A stretch of 64,000 bases of DNA, from contig NZ_CP030118.1 in assembly GCF_006968745.1 (NCBI RefSeq), positions 2,616,654 to 2,680,653 on the forward strand. The letters are read 5' to 3'. This document shows, piece by piece, positions 36,131 to 45,832 of the stretch (within the stretch, counting starts at the first letter, position 1; each line of letters opens with the position of its first letter). The notes beneath the pieces are model-generated. The model made no database searches. It was not told where the DNA came from and saw nothing but the letters and a program-made list of their open reading frames with translations. Position numbers and translations under genes: made by a program. Source of the DNA: Brasilonema sennae CENA114 (GTDB lineage: Bacteria; Cyanobacteriota; Cyanobacteriia; Cyanobacteriales; Nostocaceae).

Positions 36131-36727
36131 TCAATTTGAATTTTCGCTCATGGCTTCTGCCGGATGCTCCAGTTCGCCAACCAAACGAATGACACGCGCC
36201 GGATTTCCTCCGATAAGGGCATTGGGGGGAACGTCCTTGGTGACTACCGAACCTGCAGCTACAACCGAGTTTTTGCCTATCGTCACCCCGCCGATAATTA
36301 TTGCGCCTGTTGCGATCCAAACATTTCTCTCAATTACGATGGGCTTGCCGATTGTGACCTTGCGGCGCTGCGAAGGTTCAAGGGGATGACCTGTCGTGAT
36401 GATGCTCACGTTCGGCCCGATCATTACATCGTCAGCAATGTCGAGGCCGCCAACGTCATAAAAAGTGCAGTTCTGATTTACGGAGACGTTACGCCCGACA
36501 CGGATTTCGTCCCCGCCGAGAGTATAGAATGGCGGGAGCAGTAAAAAGTTCTCGTCTACTTTTTTGCCGATAAGTTCGCTGAACAAGGCTCGGATTTCGT
36601 CTACATCGTTGAACGTCAAACGGTTAAGCTTGGCGGTTATCGCCATCGCTCGTTTGACGTTCGCCAACATCGCCGCTGATTCTGGCGTTCCCCAGGAAAT
36701 TATCTTGGTGCCATCGTCATTTACCAT
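36131..36727 (-). CDS. LacA/NodL-type sugar O-acetyltransferase
   Basis: 198 residues. The C-terminal left-handed beta-helix of hexapeptide repeats (VGRNVSVNQNCTFYDVGGLD, IGPNVSIITTGHP, IERNVWIATGAIIIGGVTIG, VVAAGSVVTKDVPPNALIGG) contains the catalytic His in TTGHPL, and a maltose-acetyltransferase-type N-terminal helical part precedes it. Such enzymes move acetyl from acetyl-CoA to sugar hydroxyls. The coding region is more GC-rich than its surroundings and lies next to IS fragments, so recent transfer is possible. Confidence 0.8.
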   Translation of the reverse strand: MVNDDGTKIISWGTPESAAMLANVKRAMAITAKLNRLTFNDVDEIRALFSELIGKKVDENFLLLPPFYTLGGDEIRVGRNVSVNQNCTFYDVGGLDIADDVMIGPNVSIITTGHPLEPSQRRKVTIGKPIVIERNVWIATGAIIIGGVTIGKNSVVAAGSVVTKDVPPNALIGGNPARVIRLVGELEHPAEAMSENSN

Positions 36728-36911
36728 TCGTTATTTTCTTCCTCGACCTATAGTTGAGCGTGCGACTCAGCGCATGACAGCGGCACTGAGCTTCGCCAAG
36801 TATAGCAACAAAGCGGAAGGGTCGGAATCAACCCAATCTTGAAATTCAAACTGAGACACTACTATAGCAATCCTAAATGAGTTGTGAAAAAAATGAACCA
36901 TACATAAATAG

Positions 36912-37134
36912 CTTCAGTAGACCGAAAAGTTTTCCAGAAGCTTTAAGCGTCCTTCATTCATTTTCCGGTAAAAATGCAAGCAGTCGAAATTAGCTTCTAA
37001 TCTACCTTTCAAGCACCTCTGTTCTGGATGGACGCGCATAGCCATCGCGACCATAAGCGATCGCCAGCCTCCAAAACGACGGCTGAAATCCTTATTCTTT
37101 CGTCAACTTTCAAAAGTTTTCGGTCTACTGAAAG
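36912..37134. mobile_element. MITE-like element, 223 bp with 19-bp terminal inverted repeats
   Basis: CTTCAGTAGACCGAAAAG at 36912 and its near-exact inverted copy (AAAAGTTTTCGGTCTACTGA, from 37112) flank a stretch without coding sequence; 18 of 19 bases pair. It abuts the IS4 fragment and may be a non-autonomous derivative or a leftover end. Confidence 0.5.
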
Positions 37135-37598
37135 TTGGTAAAACTAGCTATTCTTACATTACTTCTGTCCTTGACCCACAAATTTTACCTCCTTATGTTG
37201 TGGCAGATTTATACCGCCGAAGATGGAGAGTTGAAGAAGCTTTCTACACAGTAAAACGCTTGCTGGGGCTATCTTATTTATGGACTGGTTCTATGAATGG
37301 TATCAAGCTACAAGTCTGGGGTACTTGGTTATTTTATGCTGTTTTGGTTGACTTGGGAGATGGGGTTGCTGACGAATTATCTCTACCGTTTGACCGCATT
37401 TCTTTGGAGATGATTTTTCGTGGTTTGTACCATTTTAGTGTCGCAAATGACAAAGGCAAAGTGGATGACCCGATTAAATACTTCGCTGCCCCAGAGAATC
37501 AAGACTTAGGTGTGGTTAAATATCTGCGAAAGCCAGTTTCCAAGCTAGATTTATCGCCTTTTCCTGCACCCTCGCAGACATTTGTGCAATTATCTTAA
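37131..37598 (+). pseudogene. C-terminal fragment of an IS4-family transposase
   Basis: The frame is open from about 37131 (GKTSYSYITSVLDPQILPPY) into VADLYRRRWRVEEAFYTVKR, the Y-(2)-R-(3)-E(6)K signature region of IS4-family transposases, and ends at 37598. The N-terminal half with the first two DDE aspartates is missing. Sequence upstream is replaced by the MITE-like element. Confidence 0.8.
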
Positions 37599-37683
37599 CC
37601 TGCTACATAAAAGCTAGACAAGTCTAGACATTCTATTTCTTTCTTCATGGGGAGCATGGGAGCGGTTATCCCTCAGAAAGCAT

Positions 37684-37854
37684 TCACGTTTTAGCCAAAC
37701 GCGATACGCCACATGCCTCAAGCCGGGAAACCCTAGTCGAGCAGTGGCTCAAATTAATAGCTGCATTTAAGTCACGGTCGATCACAAAACCGCAACGACT
37801 ACATTCAAACACTCGTTCTTTATACTTTTGGTTTGTGTCAGGCGTAATTGATCA
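37684..37854 (-). pseudogene. C-terminal TnpB fragment (IS200/IS605 family)
   Basis: The minus strand reads KYKERVFECSRCGFVIDRDL and continues NAAINLSHCSTRVSRLEACG to a stop at 37684. ECSRCGF is the second half of the TnpB zinc ribbon and IDRDLNAAINL is the conserved final RuvC motif with its Asp. Everything upstream, including the other RuvC residues, is absent. It lies directly next to the muiA-like gene's 3' end. Confidence 0.8.
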
Positions 37855-37866
37855 TACACAAGTTGG

Positions 37867-39474
37867 CTAAACATCCAAACCAACGACTGTTAACTCAGGT
37901 GGATGTTCAACAACAAACTGATAATATACCTCACGTTGTGCCTGCGGTGAAAGAGCTAAAGACCATTCCAATATTCCCATTTCACCAAGTTGAATTTGCG
38001 GATTACTACGGTTGAGACGGACTTTAATTTTTTCGTTGCGGCTGATTGGTAATTGTTCAATGACTTTTAAATTTGCTTCTTGATTTTGTAAGTTAGTTAT
38101 AACTATCCGATAAGCATAAGTAATCCTGCAATTGTTGCCAATCAGTTTTTTCTCTACCTGACGTTCTACTAAATCACGTTCAATTTTTAAACCTTCATCA
38201 ATTCCTAAGTTGAGCTTAAACTCTTGCCCTGGTGCAACATTTTCTAATTGAGTTGTTCCGACAAATGTATGATCTCGGAAAATATTCGCTTTTCCTGGTA
38301 ATAAAGTGACACAATTAACAGTATTTTTTACATTTGCTTGTAGATAAGCAAAGCTAAACAAGCGTGGTATTGCCACATACTCAAAGCTACAAGGGAAATC
38401 GCCGTTAAAAATTGTCGTTTTATGAGGTGTGCCGTCACTGGGAATCTTTCCACTGCTGTTCACCTCAAAAGTGACTGTATTTCCTTGTTTAGAAACTTCT
38501 GCAACAACAGTTTCTCCAGTGACCAAATTTTCCTGAAATTGTTCGGTTTCTGATGTTGGATTATCTCCAGTAGGAGGAGTAGGCATAGCTGCTAGTCTTT
38601 GCATACGCAAAAACTCTGGTGGACGCAGTACGTCAATGTACCAAGGTTCCAGTAATGGTGGTAAAGTTCCCAACCCAGGTTTTGCGGTAGACAAAGTCAG
38701 AGATACGTTCGTCCAATCTTCACCTGTACTTTGGGTGACTTCAGCCAGATAGGTAAGATTGATGGAATTGCTGCTTGTATTGACTCGCAAGTCATACAGC
38801 GGAGTCCAACTAGCGTAATTGACTACATAACAGACTTCTAGCTCAAACTCTCCAGCACCCGCAGGCTCAATCCCCACACTCAAGGTAAAACTTTCCTTGG
38901 GTGATGGTGTTTGTAGTTGTTGCCACTGTTGACGCAGAACCTGTAGCTGCTTGTCTAATTCTTGCTGTTGGACTTTGCACTCCGTTGTCGCAATAGCATA
39001 CTCGCTGTACTGGCTTCCTAGAAAGTTGAGAAAATCCAAAGTTTCACTCAAGCTAAGATTTTTCCGCGACAGACTTTGTGCAAAAGGTTCCTCTGTTTTC
39101 TCACGTAAACCTTCAATAAACTTTGACTGCAAAGCCAAAGCATCGATTTGTGCTTGCAAGAGGTTCCATTCTGCTTCTAATTGCTGGATTTGCCTTGTCA
39201 AATGGCTCAATCGTTCGGCAAAGGGTTCGCAAGAGAAGACTCGCTCTGTGCTGACTCCCAGTAGGTGTACTACAACTTCAGCTCTACCACTAACCCTGAT
39301 GGACTCAGTTAACAGCGTAACTGGCAGTTGGAGAATTTCTAATTCTCGTTCTTGTCCGGTTAGTGCGATAAGCTGGAGGCTTGACGCTTCCTTGATCGCG
39401 CTTCGTCGTGTCACCAGGGCAATATCCGTATACACTATCACAGATACAATCTCGGTTCCTACTGTTTTTCGCAC
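37867..39474 (-). CDS. MuiA-like protein (DUF4139/DUF4140)
   Basis: 535 residues matching the 'mucoidy inhibitor A' family layout: an N-terminal DUF4140 region (SVIVYTDIALVTRRSAIKEA), a central coiled coil (LTRQIQQLEAEWNLLQAQID, TECKVQQQELDKQLQVLRQQ) and the C-terminal DUF4139 beta-domain (LEVCYVVNYASWTPLYDLRV to VEHPPELTVVGLDV). The name comes from overexpression effects on capsule in enterobacteria; the cyanobacterial role is unknown. No signal peptide was seen. Confidence 0.85.
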   Translation of the reverse strand: MRKTVGTEIVSVIVYTDIALVTRRSAIKEASSLQLIALTGQERELEILQLPVTLLTESIRVSGRAEVVVHLLGVSTERVFSCEPFAERLSHLTRQIQQLEAEWNLLQAQIDALALQSKFIEGLREKTEEPFAQSLSRKNLSLSETLDFLNFLGSQYSEYAIATTECKVQQQELDKQLQVLRQQWQQLQTPSPKESFTLSVGIEPAGAGEFELEVCYVVNYASWTPLYDLRVNTSSNSINLTYLAEVTQSTGEDWTNVSLTLSTAKPGLGTLPPLLEPWYIDVLRPPEFLRMQRLAAMPTPPTGDNPTSETEQFQENLVTGETVVAEVSKQGNTVTFEVNSSGKIPSDGTPHKTTIFNGDFPCSFEYVAIPRLFSFAYLQANVKNTVNCVTLLPGKANIFRDHTFVGTTQLENVAPGQEFKLNLGIDEGLKIERDLVERQVEKKLIGNNCRITYAYRIVITNLQNQEANLKVIEQLPISRNEKIKVRLNRSNPQIQLGEMGILEWSLALSPQAQREVYYQFVVEHPPELTVVGLDV

Positions 39475-39712
39475 AGCCGATGCTTCCTTTACTAGTCACT
39501 GTCAGTTTTCTCTGATTGTGAATGCTTTTGCTGCTTATTTAATCGTATGGGTGAACTGTCCCTTAACTAACTGCTGCCTTTACCCAAACATCTCCTCCAT
39601 TTTTGCTGAAAAGGGGCATTGCTAAATAGTTGATGATTTCAATCCAAAGACAGATTTTTTACTGCTTTGAAACTGTTATTGATATTAGTCTTATCAATAA
39701 ATTTATACCTCT

Positions 39713-40651
39713 CTAACTATTTTTGTCTGCCTGAAAAAGACTAGAACTTAGTGTTTGATCTGCAAATTGCTTTGCAGCATCTAGTAGATACTCAAAATAG
39801 GTACGAGCAACGATAGACAGTTGCTTACCAGCTAAGTAAACCATGTACCAATTCCGTTGGATGGGAAAGTATTTTACATCCAGAATGGCTAAATCTTTAT
39901 TATCTGTCACTAAAGTATGTCGAGACAAAACGGAGATTCCCAAGCCACCAGCAATTGCTTGCTTAATCGCCTCGTTGCTGCCCAGTTCCAGCTTAACCTT
40001 CACCATCACTTTCTGATGATCAAATAATTCTTGCACTGATCGCCTTGTTCCTGAACCTGGTTCGCGCATAATAAAAGGTTCATCAGCAAGACGTTCAATC
40101 GAAATATTTTTTTCCATTGCCAGAGGATGATTAGCTGGTGCTATAACGACCAAAGGGTTTTCTAAAAATGGCTGGTAATTGACATCTAAATGTTCTGGAA
40201 CTTGGCTCATGATATACAAATCATCCATATTACTGCTCATACGTTCCAGAATGCCTTGATGATTTGTCACTTGCAGGGCGATATCAATTCCTGGGTAAAG
40301 TTGGCAAAATGGACCCAATAAACGTGGTATGAAGTACTTAGCTGTAGTAATGACTGCCAACCGCAATTGTCCTTGCTTTAACCCTTTTAAATCTGCCACT
40401 TTCATTTCAAGTTGGGCAATTGTGTCGAAAATCTGCCGACAAGTGGCAAATAGTTCCCGTCCCGCTTCTGTAAGATAGAGGCGCTTTCCTACCTGTTCAA
40501 ACAACGGCAACCCAACTGATTTTGTGAGTTGCTTAATTTGCATGGAAACAGTGGGTTGAGTGAGAAAGAGTTCTTCAGCGGCACGAGTAAAGCTACTGTG
40601 ACGCGCCGCAGCCTCGAACACCTTTAACTGGTGCAGCGTCGCTTGGTTCAA
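39713..40651 (-). CDS. rbcR: RbcR/CbbR-type LysR transcriptional regulator
   Basis: 312 residues: N-terminal winged helix-turn-helix (HQLKVFEAAARHSSFTRAAE, LTQPTVSMQIKQL) and a C-terminal type-2 periplasmic-binding-like effector domain (AVITTAKYFIPRLLGPF, GSNEAIKQAIAGGLGISVLS). CbbR-type regulators control Rubisco and inorganic-carbon genes in response to metabolites such as 2-phosphoglycolate or NADP. Position at the 3' side of the ccm operon, same strand, supports control of carbon-concentration genes. Whether it is RbcR, NdhR or CmpR-like cannot be fixed by eye. Confidence 0.85.
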   Translation of the reverse strand: MNQATLHQLKVFEAAARHSSFTRAAEELFLTQPTVSMQIKQLTKSVGLPLFEQVGKRLYLTEAGRELFATCRQIFDTIAQLEMKVADLKGLKQGQLRLAVITTAKYFIPRLLGPFCQLYPGIDIALQVTNHQGILERMSSNMDDLYIMSQVPEHLDVNYQPFLENPLVVIAPANHPLAMEKNISIERLADEPFIMREPGSGTRRSVQELFDHQKVMVKVKLELGSNEAIKQAIAGGLGISVLSRHTLVTDNKDLAILDVKYFPIQRNWYMVYLAGKQLSIVARTYFEYLLDAAKQFADQTLSSSLFQADKNS

Positions 40652-41458
40652 AAGCTATTCTCCTTTTATAGTGATTTTTATAGATATAAATCTAGTATCA
40701 CTGAACACTTGAAATTGATATAGCTTTGCTCATCTAAAAGTTACAAGTGTTGACGCTCTGACTTTACCTAGCGGCTCTTGCTGGAGATAGTTACGTAAGT
40801 TGCTAGTTAGTGCGTCTAAACGGTATTAAAGAATACAAAAAATGACTGTTTCAGTATTGCTAAGTACTATAATTTGAGACTTTGTACTTAAAATTAGGCA
40901 CTTTTTGATAACTAGCAACTTGGGTTAGTTGCTTCTTTGAATATAAGGCGAATGATCTAAACATAGATAAATATCTACTAAAACTATTCAAATAATGGTA
41001 TTTTCCTTATGATAGGGATAAAGTTATGATTCTAAAGAAGCACTCAACAGCGTAAGACACCTTCCAGCCAAGGTTACATACCTTGATGCTAAGTTGCTCA
41101 AGTTACGAGTTATGAGTGATGAGTGGTTCGTCATTTGTGAGCCAGTGGGGTAAGTCCAGCACTGCTTTGGTGGGTAACCCGAAAGCGGGTGACTGGTGAG
41201 TAAGCGCGCTCTTTGGAGGGTCTGCCCTCTCACGGCGACGGGCGTTCCCGATAGCCGTAAGGCGTGGCGTTAGCCATAGGGTGTGCCTGTGTTCCCTGTG
41301 CAAGTGCGTGCCCCCAGGGCGAACGGACTAGACCAGAAGGGTCATTTGTAAACTCAAAAGACAAAGGACTCATTCTTCAAAGCCAGTTTGCTTAACCAGG
41401 GAAATGTCTACACAACTGGCTACTCTTAGCTCTTAACTCTTAACTTTTTCACTGGCAG
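40652..41458. other. repeat-rich intergenic region ccmO / rbcR
   Basis: An 807-bp spacer. The part near rbcR is AT-rich and probably holds its promoter. From about 41040 to 41450 it is built of cyanobacterial repeats: ATGAGTGATGAGTGG short repeats, a GC-rich palindromic tract (GGGCGTTCCCGATAGCCGTA, 41239 on) and TCTTAGCTCTTAACTCTTAA. No gene was seen. Confidence 0.5.
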
Positions 41459-42229
41459 TCATTCTTCGGTCATTTTTAGAGGTAACCTGGTTAAATCTGG
41501 CAATTCTACTAACTCTGTTTCTGCGACTTGCTCCTTGATGTTGATAGGTAACTTTAACGGTTGACGTTCTTCTATCCAGCAACTTGCAACTGGCAAGGTT
41601 TGCTCTAATTCCTCCAATGGTCTTGGAATGACCATGACTGCGTTTAACTCTCCAATGCGTTCTGCTTCGTACATACCAGCTTCTACTGCCACCGCGACAT
41701 TTGCCACCGACCCACGAATAATGGCTGTACACAAACCCGCACCAATTTTTTCGTAAGCTGCCAATTGGACATCGGCAGCTTTCAACATCGCATCAGCAGC
41801 TCCCACCAACGCTGGAAATCCCCTCGTTTCTACTAAACCAATTGCTTGGTTGCTCAGGCGGTTGTAGCTGTCTTGAGAAAGTGCACTCAGGCGGCTGTTG
41901 ATAGGCAGTATCACTTCTAGGTTGGGATAAGGACGGGCAATGACCAAGCTAGAAACCAACTGACCAAATTGTTCAGCAGTTTGCACACCAGACTCTACCG
42001 CCAGACGTACATCAGCTATCCCACCCCTGACGATCGCAGTACAGTGACCACTGCCAATTTTTTCATATCCAATGAGGTGAACTCCAGCGGTTTTGAGCAT
42101 CATATCCGCTGTACCAACCATTGCTGGAAAACTGCGGGTAGACACTAATCCCAACGCACTTTCACTGAGTGTGTCTCGACGGCGCGATGCCTGGATATTG
42201 CTTATAGACCTTTGACTGTATGCCTCCAT
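41459..42229 (-). CDS. ccmO: carboxysome shell protein CcmO (tandem BMC domain)
   Basis: 256 residues with two BMC domains: ALGLVSTRSFPAMVGTADMM to RPYPNLEVILP (residues 25-110) and AIGLVETRGFPALVGAADAM to RPLEELEQTLP (about 127-210). Tandem-BMC proteins form pseudohexameric trimers in the beta-carboxysome shell facets. It is the last gene of the ccm operon, 66 bp after ccmN. Confidence 0.92.
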   Translation of the reverse strand: MEAYSQRSISNIQASRRRDTLSESALGLVSTRSFPAMVGTADMMLKTAGVHLIGYEKIGSGHCTAIVRGGIADVRLAVESGVQTAEQFGQLVSSLVIARPYPNLEVILPINSRLSALSQDSYNRLSNQAIGLVETRGFPALVGAADAMLKAADVQLAAYEKIGAGLCTAIIRGSVANVAVAVEAGMYEAERIGELNAVMVIPRPLEELEQTLPVASCWIEERQPLKLPINIKEQVAETELVELPDLTRLPLKMTEE

Positions 42230-42295
42230 TTCAATTCTCCAGGGTAGTCAATTGTTAGTTGCTTTTTTAATTGCTGACAACTTAACAATTAACAC

Positions 42296-42946
42296 TTATT
42301 CAGGTTCACCGTCAGATATAGGTTTGTTTAACGACTGTTTATGGGGAAACAATGTAACTAGCAGCTTTTGTATGCTTTGTTGTCCATAAATGTAAGTACT
42401 GATTTGAGAGTCTTGAGTGGAAACTGGTGGGGATAAGGAAGATGAGGAGGGAGATATGGCAGATGATTCCTCCTTGCCTGCCTCTCCTTTTTGTCTACCT
42501 GTCCCATTTTCTGACTCTGTAGTACTGAAAGTAGGGTTAGTTATGGATGATTCCTGGGTTGTTTGTTCGGTTTGTGTAGGAGATTCAGAAATACGGCGAC
42601 TTGTATCTCCCAGAACAGAACCCGCAGGTAGGACTTGTCCCGGATCAACAGAACAATTAAAAATTGTTGTTGCTGCCCCAATACAAGCATTTGCCCCTAT
42701 TCTACCTTTACCAACCATCAAAAGACCGGCTCCCAGATTTGCTCCTGCTTCTACCTCAAGTGTTCCTTCATGGACTTGGAGAATTGACCCCATACCAACA
42801 CAAACACCCGAACCAATAATTATTTTGCTGTTTGGAGCTGCTTGGAGTATCACACCTGGTGCAAGTACTGCACTTGGATGAATTATCACCTCGCCACTTA
42901 TATAAGAATCAAAGTCATAACTTGGGCGCAGTGGCGGCACAGACAT
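42296..42946 (-). CDS. ccmN: carboxysome assembly protein CcmN
   Basis: About 216 residues from the ATG at 42946, preferred because GAGG lies nine bases upstream and MSVPPLRPSYDFDSYISGEV resembles other CcmN starts; the frame is open 28 codons further upstream through repeat-like sequence. A hexapeptide beta-helix (IIIGSGVCVGMGSILQVHEG, IGANACIGAATTIFN) binds CcmM. After a Ser/Thr/Pro-rich linker the C-terminal encapsulation peptide (YIYGQQSIQKLLVTLFPHK) recruits CcmK shell proteins. Confidence 0.92.
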   Translation of the reverse strand: MSVPPLRPSYDFDSYISGEVIIHPSAVLAPGVILQAAPNSKIIIGSGVCVGMGSILQVHEGTLEVEAGANLGAGLLMVGKGRIGANACIGAATTIFNCSVDPGQVLPAGSVLGDTSRRISESPTQTEQTTQESSITNPTFSTTESENGTGRQKGEAGKEESSAISPSSSSLSPPVSTQDSQISTYIYGQQSIQKLLVTLFPHKQSLNKPISDGEPE

Positions 42947-43083
42947 GATATGTAACCTCAGAAGCCTTTGAATAGGAGGGAGTGAGGGAACCAGAGACTG
43001 AAGGAGTGGGAGAAGTTTTTCACCGCTCATTCGCTCCTGTTTCCCCTTGTCCCCAGTTCTTTTTGTTTGTTTGTGGTTTTGTC

Positions 43084-44763
43084 TTATGGCCGTTGGATAA
43101 TTGTTTCCACTATCCGGCGTTTAGCTTTTGGCTCAATACCAATAAGTCGCACGTACTCCCCTTGGTATTGATCTAAATAGTTTTCTAATGCTGCTGCGGC
43201 TTGTTGTGCAGAACGAGTCTGAATTTGCCCAGCGCTTGACCACGAATTTATGCGAAAACGTCGCTGATCTACATGTTCTACGCTAATGTTATACCCACCA
43301 TTGATGAGTTGCTGTAGCTGTTCTACTACATCGGAACTGAGGCGTTTACTGGTTGCTGTTCCTGTTGATGTGGCAGAATAATTTACTGGCACCCCACTAG
43401 CTGGCGCACTAGCTGTAGACTTATAACTGTCGGATGAGCCAACTGGACCGTTAGGACGTTGGATAATACTTTCTAATACGCGCCGTTTTGCCTTGGGGTC
43501 AATACCAATCAAGCGTACGTACTCACCTGGATGATTTTCCATACATTGTTCCAATGCGCTAACAGCTTCTCTTGTGGAAGTGACTTCAATGGACTGGCAG
43601 CTTTGCCATGAACCTGTACGGAAGCGACGCTCATCTACGTGTTCTGTACCAATTTTGTAACCAGAGCCAAGGAGTTGTTGTACTTGGTCTACAGTTTCGC
43701 CACTGAGTTTACCACTACCACTGCCGTTGCTGTAGCTATTGCTGTAACTCTTATCGTTATAGCTTCTGTTTGTTTGATTGGTATGACCTTTGAAGTTAGT
43801 AGGCGGATTATTTACGACTCCATCTGGGCGTTGGATAATTGTTTCTAACACGCGCCGTTTACCCTTGGGGTCAATGCCAAAAAGACGAACGTAGTCGCCG
43901 CTGTGACTGGTCAGACAATCTTCCAAAGCTGCGATCGCATCACCAACTGATCTTGCTTCTATTGGTGTACAACTTTGCCAAGAGCCAGTACGGAACCGCC
44001 GCTGATCTACGTGTTCTGTACCAATTTTATACCCTTGATTTAACAGATAACGTACTTGTTCGACTGTTTCAACACCCAAGCTACTTCTTGCCACGTCATT
44101 ACTCCTTTCAAACCCATTATTGCTTGTATAAGATTTTGTCAATTCCTTCCGAACAGTATTTATACACATACTATCCCCAGCACAGATGTAACCAGAGCGC
44201 AAGGCCTGATTAATCCCAACCACATGATGAGCAAATTGTTTATCGTGTGCTTGCACATCTGGTAAGCGATCCGCTTGCTGCTGAGTTGTTATTATTGCTC
44301 CTGAAGGTACGTATTTTCCTGGTGGAATTTCCACATCTTGAATTAAAGCATGCATCATCACGATGCAACCTGCTCCTACTCTGGCGTTGAACACCGTAGA
44401 GCGAAAGCCAATGAAGGAATTATCCCCAACATAAGCTGGTCCATGAATGAGCGCCATGTGAGTAATGGATGCATTGGTGCCAATCCATACAGAGTACTCA
44501 TTTTGGTCATCACCAATGACTCGACCTTGCTCCAACCCATGAATGACGACACCATCTTGGATATTAGTGTTTTCACCTATGTAAAAGGGTGTGCCTTCAT
44601 CCGCTCTAATGGAAGTTCCCGGAGCAACCATTACATTTGCGCCCACAAATACATTCCCAATAATGTTGGAAAAGGGATGCACAAACGCTGTCTCATCGAT
44701 GTTTGGCTCAGCTAAACTTTTTGACCACGGGGTTGGGGGTGCCGCCGTGCTGCGGACTGCCAT
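43084..44763 (-). CDS. ccmM: carboxysome scaffold CcmM (gamma-CA domain and three SSUL modules)
   Basis: About 559 residues from the ATG at 44763 ([20 protein letters not shown]), chosen because AGGAGG lies nine bases upstream; an ATG eight codons earlier is in frame but would place that site inside the gene. Residues 1-200 are a gamma-carbonic-anhydrase-like beta-helix ([51 protein letters not shown]). Three Rubisco-small-subunit-like modules follow, each with [20 protein letters not shown] or close variants and ending K(G/A)KRR-E-IIQRP. SSUL modules condense Rubisco. An internal start at 44094 can give the short form. Confidence 0.96.
   Translation of the reverse strand: MAVRSTAAPPTPWSKSLAEPNIDETAFVHPFSNIIGNVFVGANVMVAPGTSIRADEGTPFYIGENTNIQDGVVIHGLEQGRVIGDDQNEYSVWIGTNASITHMALIHGPAYVGDNSFIGFRSTVFNARVGAGCIVMMHALIQDVEIPPGKYVPSGAIITTQQQADRLPDVQAHDKQFAHHVVGINQALRSGYICAGDSMCINTVRKELTKSYTSNNGFERSNDVARSSLGVETVEQVRYLLNQGYKIGTEHVDQRRFRTGSWQSCTPIEARSVGDAIAALEDCLTSHSGDYVRLFGIDPKGKRRVLETIIQRPDGVVNNPPTNFKGHTNQTNRSYNDKSYSNSYSNGSGSGKLSGETVDQVQQLLGSGYKIGTEHVDERRFRTGSWQSCQSIEVTSTREAVSALEQCMENHPGEYVRLIGIDPKAKRRVLESIIQRPNGPVGSSDSYKSTASAPASGVPVNYSATSTGTATSKRLSSDVVEQLQQLINGGYNISVEHVDQRRFRINSWSSAGQIQTRSAQQAAAALENYLDQYQGEYVRLIGIEPKAKRRIVETIIQRP
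44094..44107 (-). promoter_or_regulatory. internal ribosome-binding site and GTG start for short CcmM
   Basis: On the minus strand, AAGGAG is followed seven bases later by an in-frame GTG ([18 protein letters not shown]). Starting there gives a protein of about 336 residues containing only the three SSUL modules, equivalent to CcmM35 of Synechococcus, which is made from an internal start. The strength and spacing of the site support real use. Confidence 0.75.
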
Positions 44764-45523
44764 CGCTAGATTCCTCCTCTGTTTCATTAGTCAAAAGTCA
44801 TCTGTTTACAGTTAATGACCCAATGGGAAAGTCCAAAGGGAGAGCCAGTCGCCTGCACAAGAGCCAGTACTGTTGGCGTTTACCTTGCAAGAGCGTGTCG
44901 GTTTACGACGACGAGCGCGCCCCTATCCCTGCAGCACGGCTACGCTGATTGCGGGGCTAGCCGGCTCATAGGACTAGCTTCGCCATGAGAAACTGCCGAA
45001 AGGGTCTCCCAACTTGAGGCACCTATCCGTTGAGCCACTGCGTTGGTGAGGCAGTGCGGAGGCCACATGCCTAGGTCGGGAGAACGCGCTTGTGCTACAA
45101 CGGGACGTCAGTTGCTACAAGTCGGCTGTGCCGACTTGTAGTATGTGGTGTGGTTTCCTCCAGGAGCAACTGCCGAACCCCGAACGGGTGAGTCCAGCAC
45201 TGCAAGTGGGTCTCCCGACTTAGGCTGACTGGCGATCTATGCCTGCGGCAGACCATTCGGCTATCGCAGCGAGACTGGAAGTCTCCCCGGATAGCCCTCC
45301 GGGTATCTCAATAGCCCTGCCTTGCCCGTACTCGGGTTTACCAGACGCGCTCGTCCCAAGCTCCCCAAGTAGAGCAAGTGGCGTGACACGCGCTGCGGGA
45401 CAAGGGACGCCAGAGCCGGCACGAGGAAAATTTTCAAAACAGGGCGCGCTACCTTGCCAGTCCCCAACATGGGGAAATGTCGGTGCATAGCCTTGGCTCA
45501 CTAATGACTCATAACTATCATGA
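44764..45523. other. repeat-filled spacer between ccmL and ccmM
   Basis: A 760-bp non-coding, GC-rich region inside an operon whose other spacers are 6-181 bp. It is built of dispersed palindromic repeats; the clearest is CTACAAGTCGGC-TGT-GCCGACTTGTAG at 45115-45141 (perfect 12-bp arms). Frames in it are low-complexity shadows. It may lower or separate expression of ccmM from the shell genes. Confidence 0.6.
45115..45141. repeat. perfect 12-bp inverted repeat inside the ccm operon
   Basis: CTACAAGTCGGC and GCCGACTTGTAG around TGT. A strong hairpin in the ccmL-ccmM transcript, without a T-run. Confidence 0.7.
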
Positions 45524-45826
45524 CTATCTATACTGGTCTTTTTTGCTGTAAATCACGCGGTCTTGAACGTGGATTGTATCAATTATTGCCACTACGGCAG
45601 CGTCTACTGGACGTTGTTCGTTACCCATAACTTGACGGGCGGCACTACCACGACTAATAAGTACCCACTCATCTATTCCCGCACCCACACTATCAGCGGC
45701 CACCTCGTATTCTGGCAAAATTTGTCCTTGTTCATCTACTAATTGCAACAGCAGTAGCTTAGTACCTCGCAGAGTTGGATCTTTTTGAGTGCTCACTACT
45801 GTGCCGCGAACTTTAGCAATTTGCAT
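45524..45826 (-). CDS. ccmL: carboxysome vertex protein CcmL
   Basis: 100 residues of the BMC-vertex (EutN/CcmL/CsoS4) family, which forms pentamers that cap the shell vertices. Motifs: MQIAKVRGTVVSTQKDPTLRGT, LLLLQLVDEQG, AADSVGAGIDEWVLISRGSAAR and PVDAAVVAIIDTI. It starts six bases after ccmK1 ends, so the two are cotranscribed. Confidence 0.95.
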   Translation of the reverse strand: MQIAKVRGTVVSTQKDPTLRGTKLLLLQLVDEQGQILPEYEVAADSVGAGIDEWVLISRGSAARQVMGNEQRPVDAAVVAIIDTIHVQDRVIYSKKDQYR

Positions 45827-45832
45827 TACACG

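Noticed and set aside
36131..36727. Hexapeptide acetyltransferase considered as a gamma-carbonic anhydrase or CcmM-like protein
   Set aside because: It has the LacA/NodL N-terminal region and TTGHPL catalytic motif and lacks the carbonic-anhydrase histidine pattern.
41024..41450. Repeats before rbcR/ccmO considered as a CRISPR array
   Set aside because: The repeats are irregular short tandem and palindromic units without uniform repeat-spacer spacing, and no cas genes are present.
45220..45501. Overlapping ORFs on both strands between ccmL and ccmM
   Set aside because: They arise from GC-rich palindromic repeats; no family match and low-complexity products.
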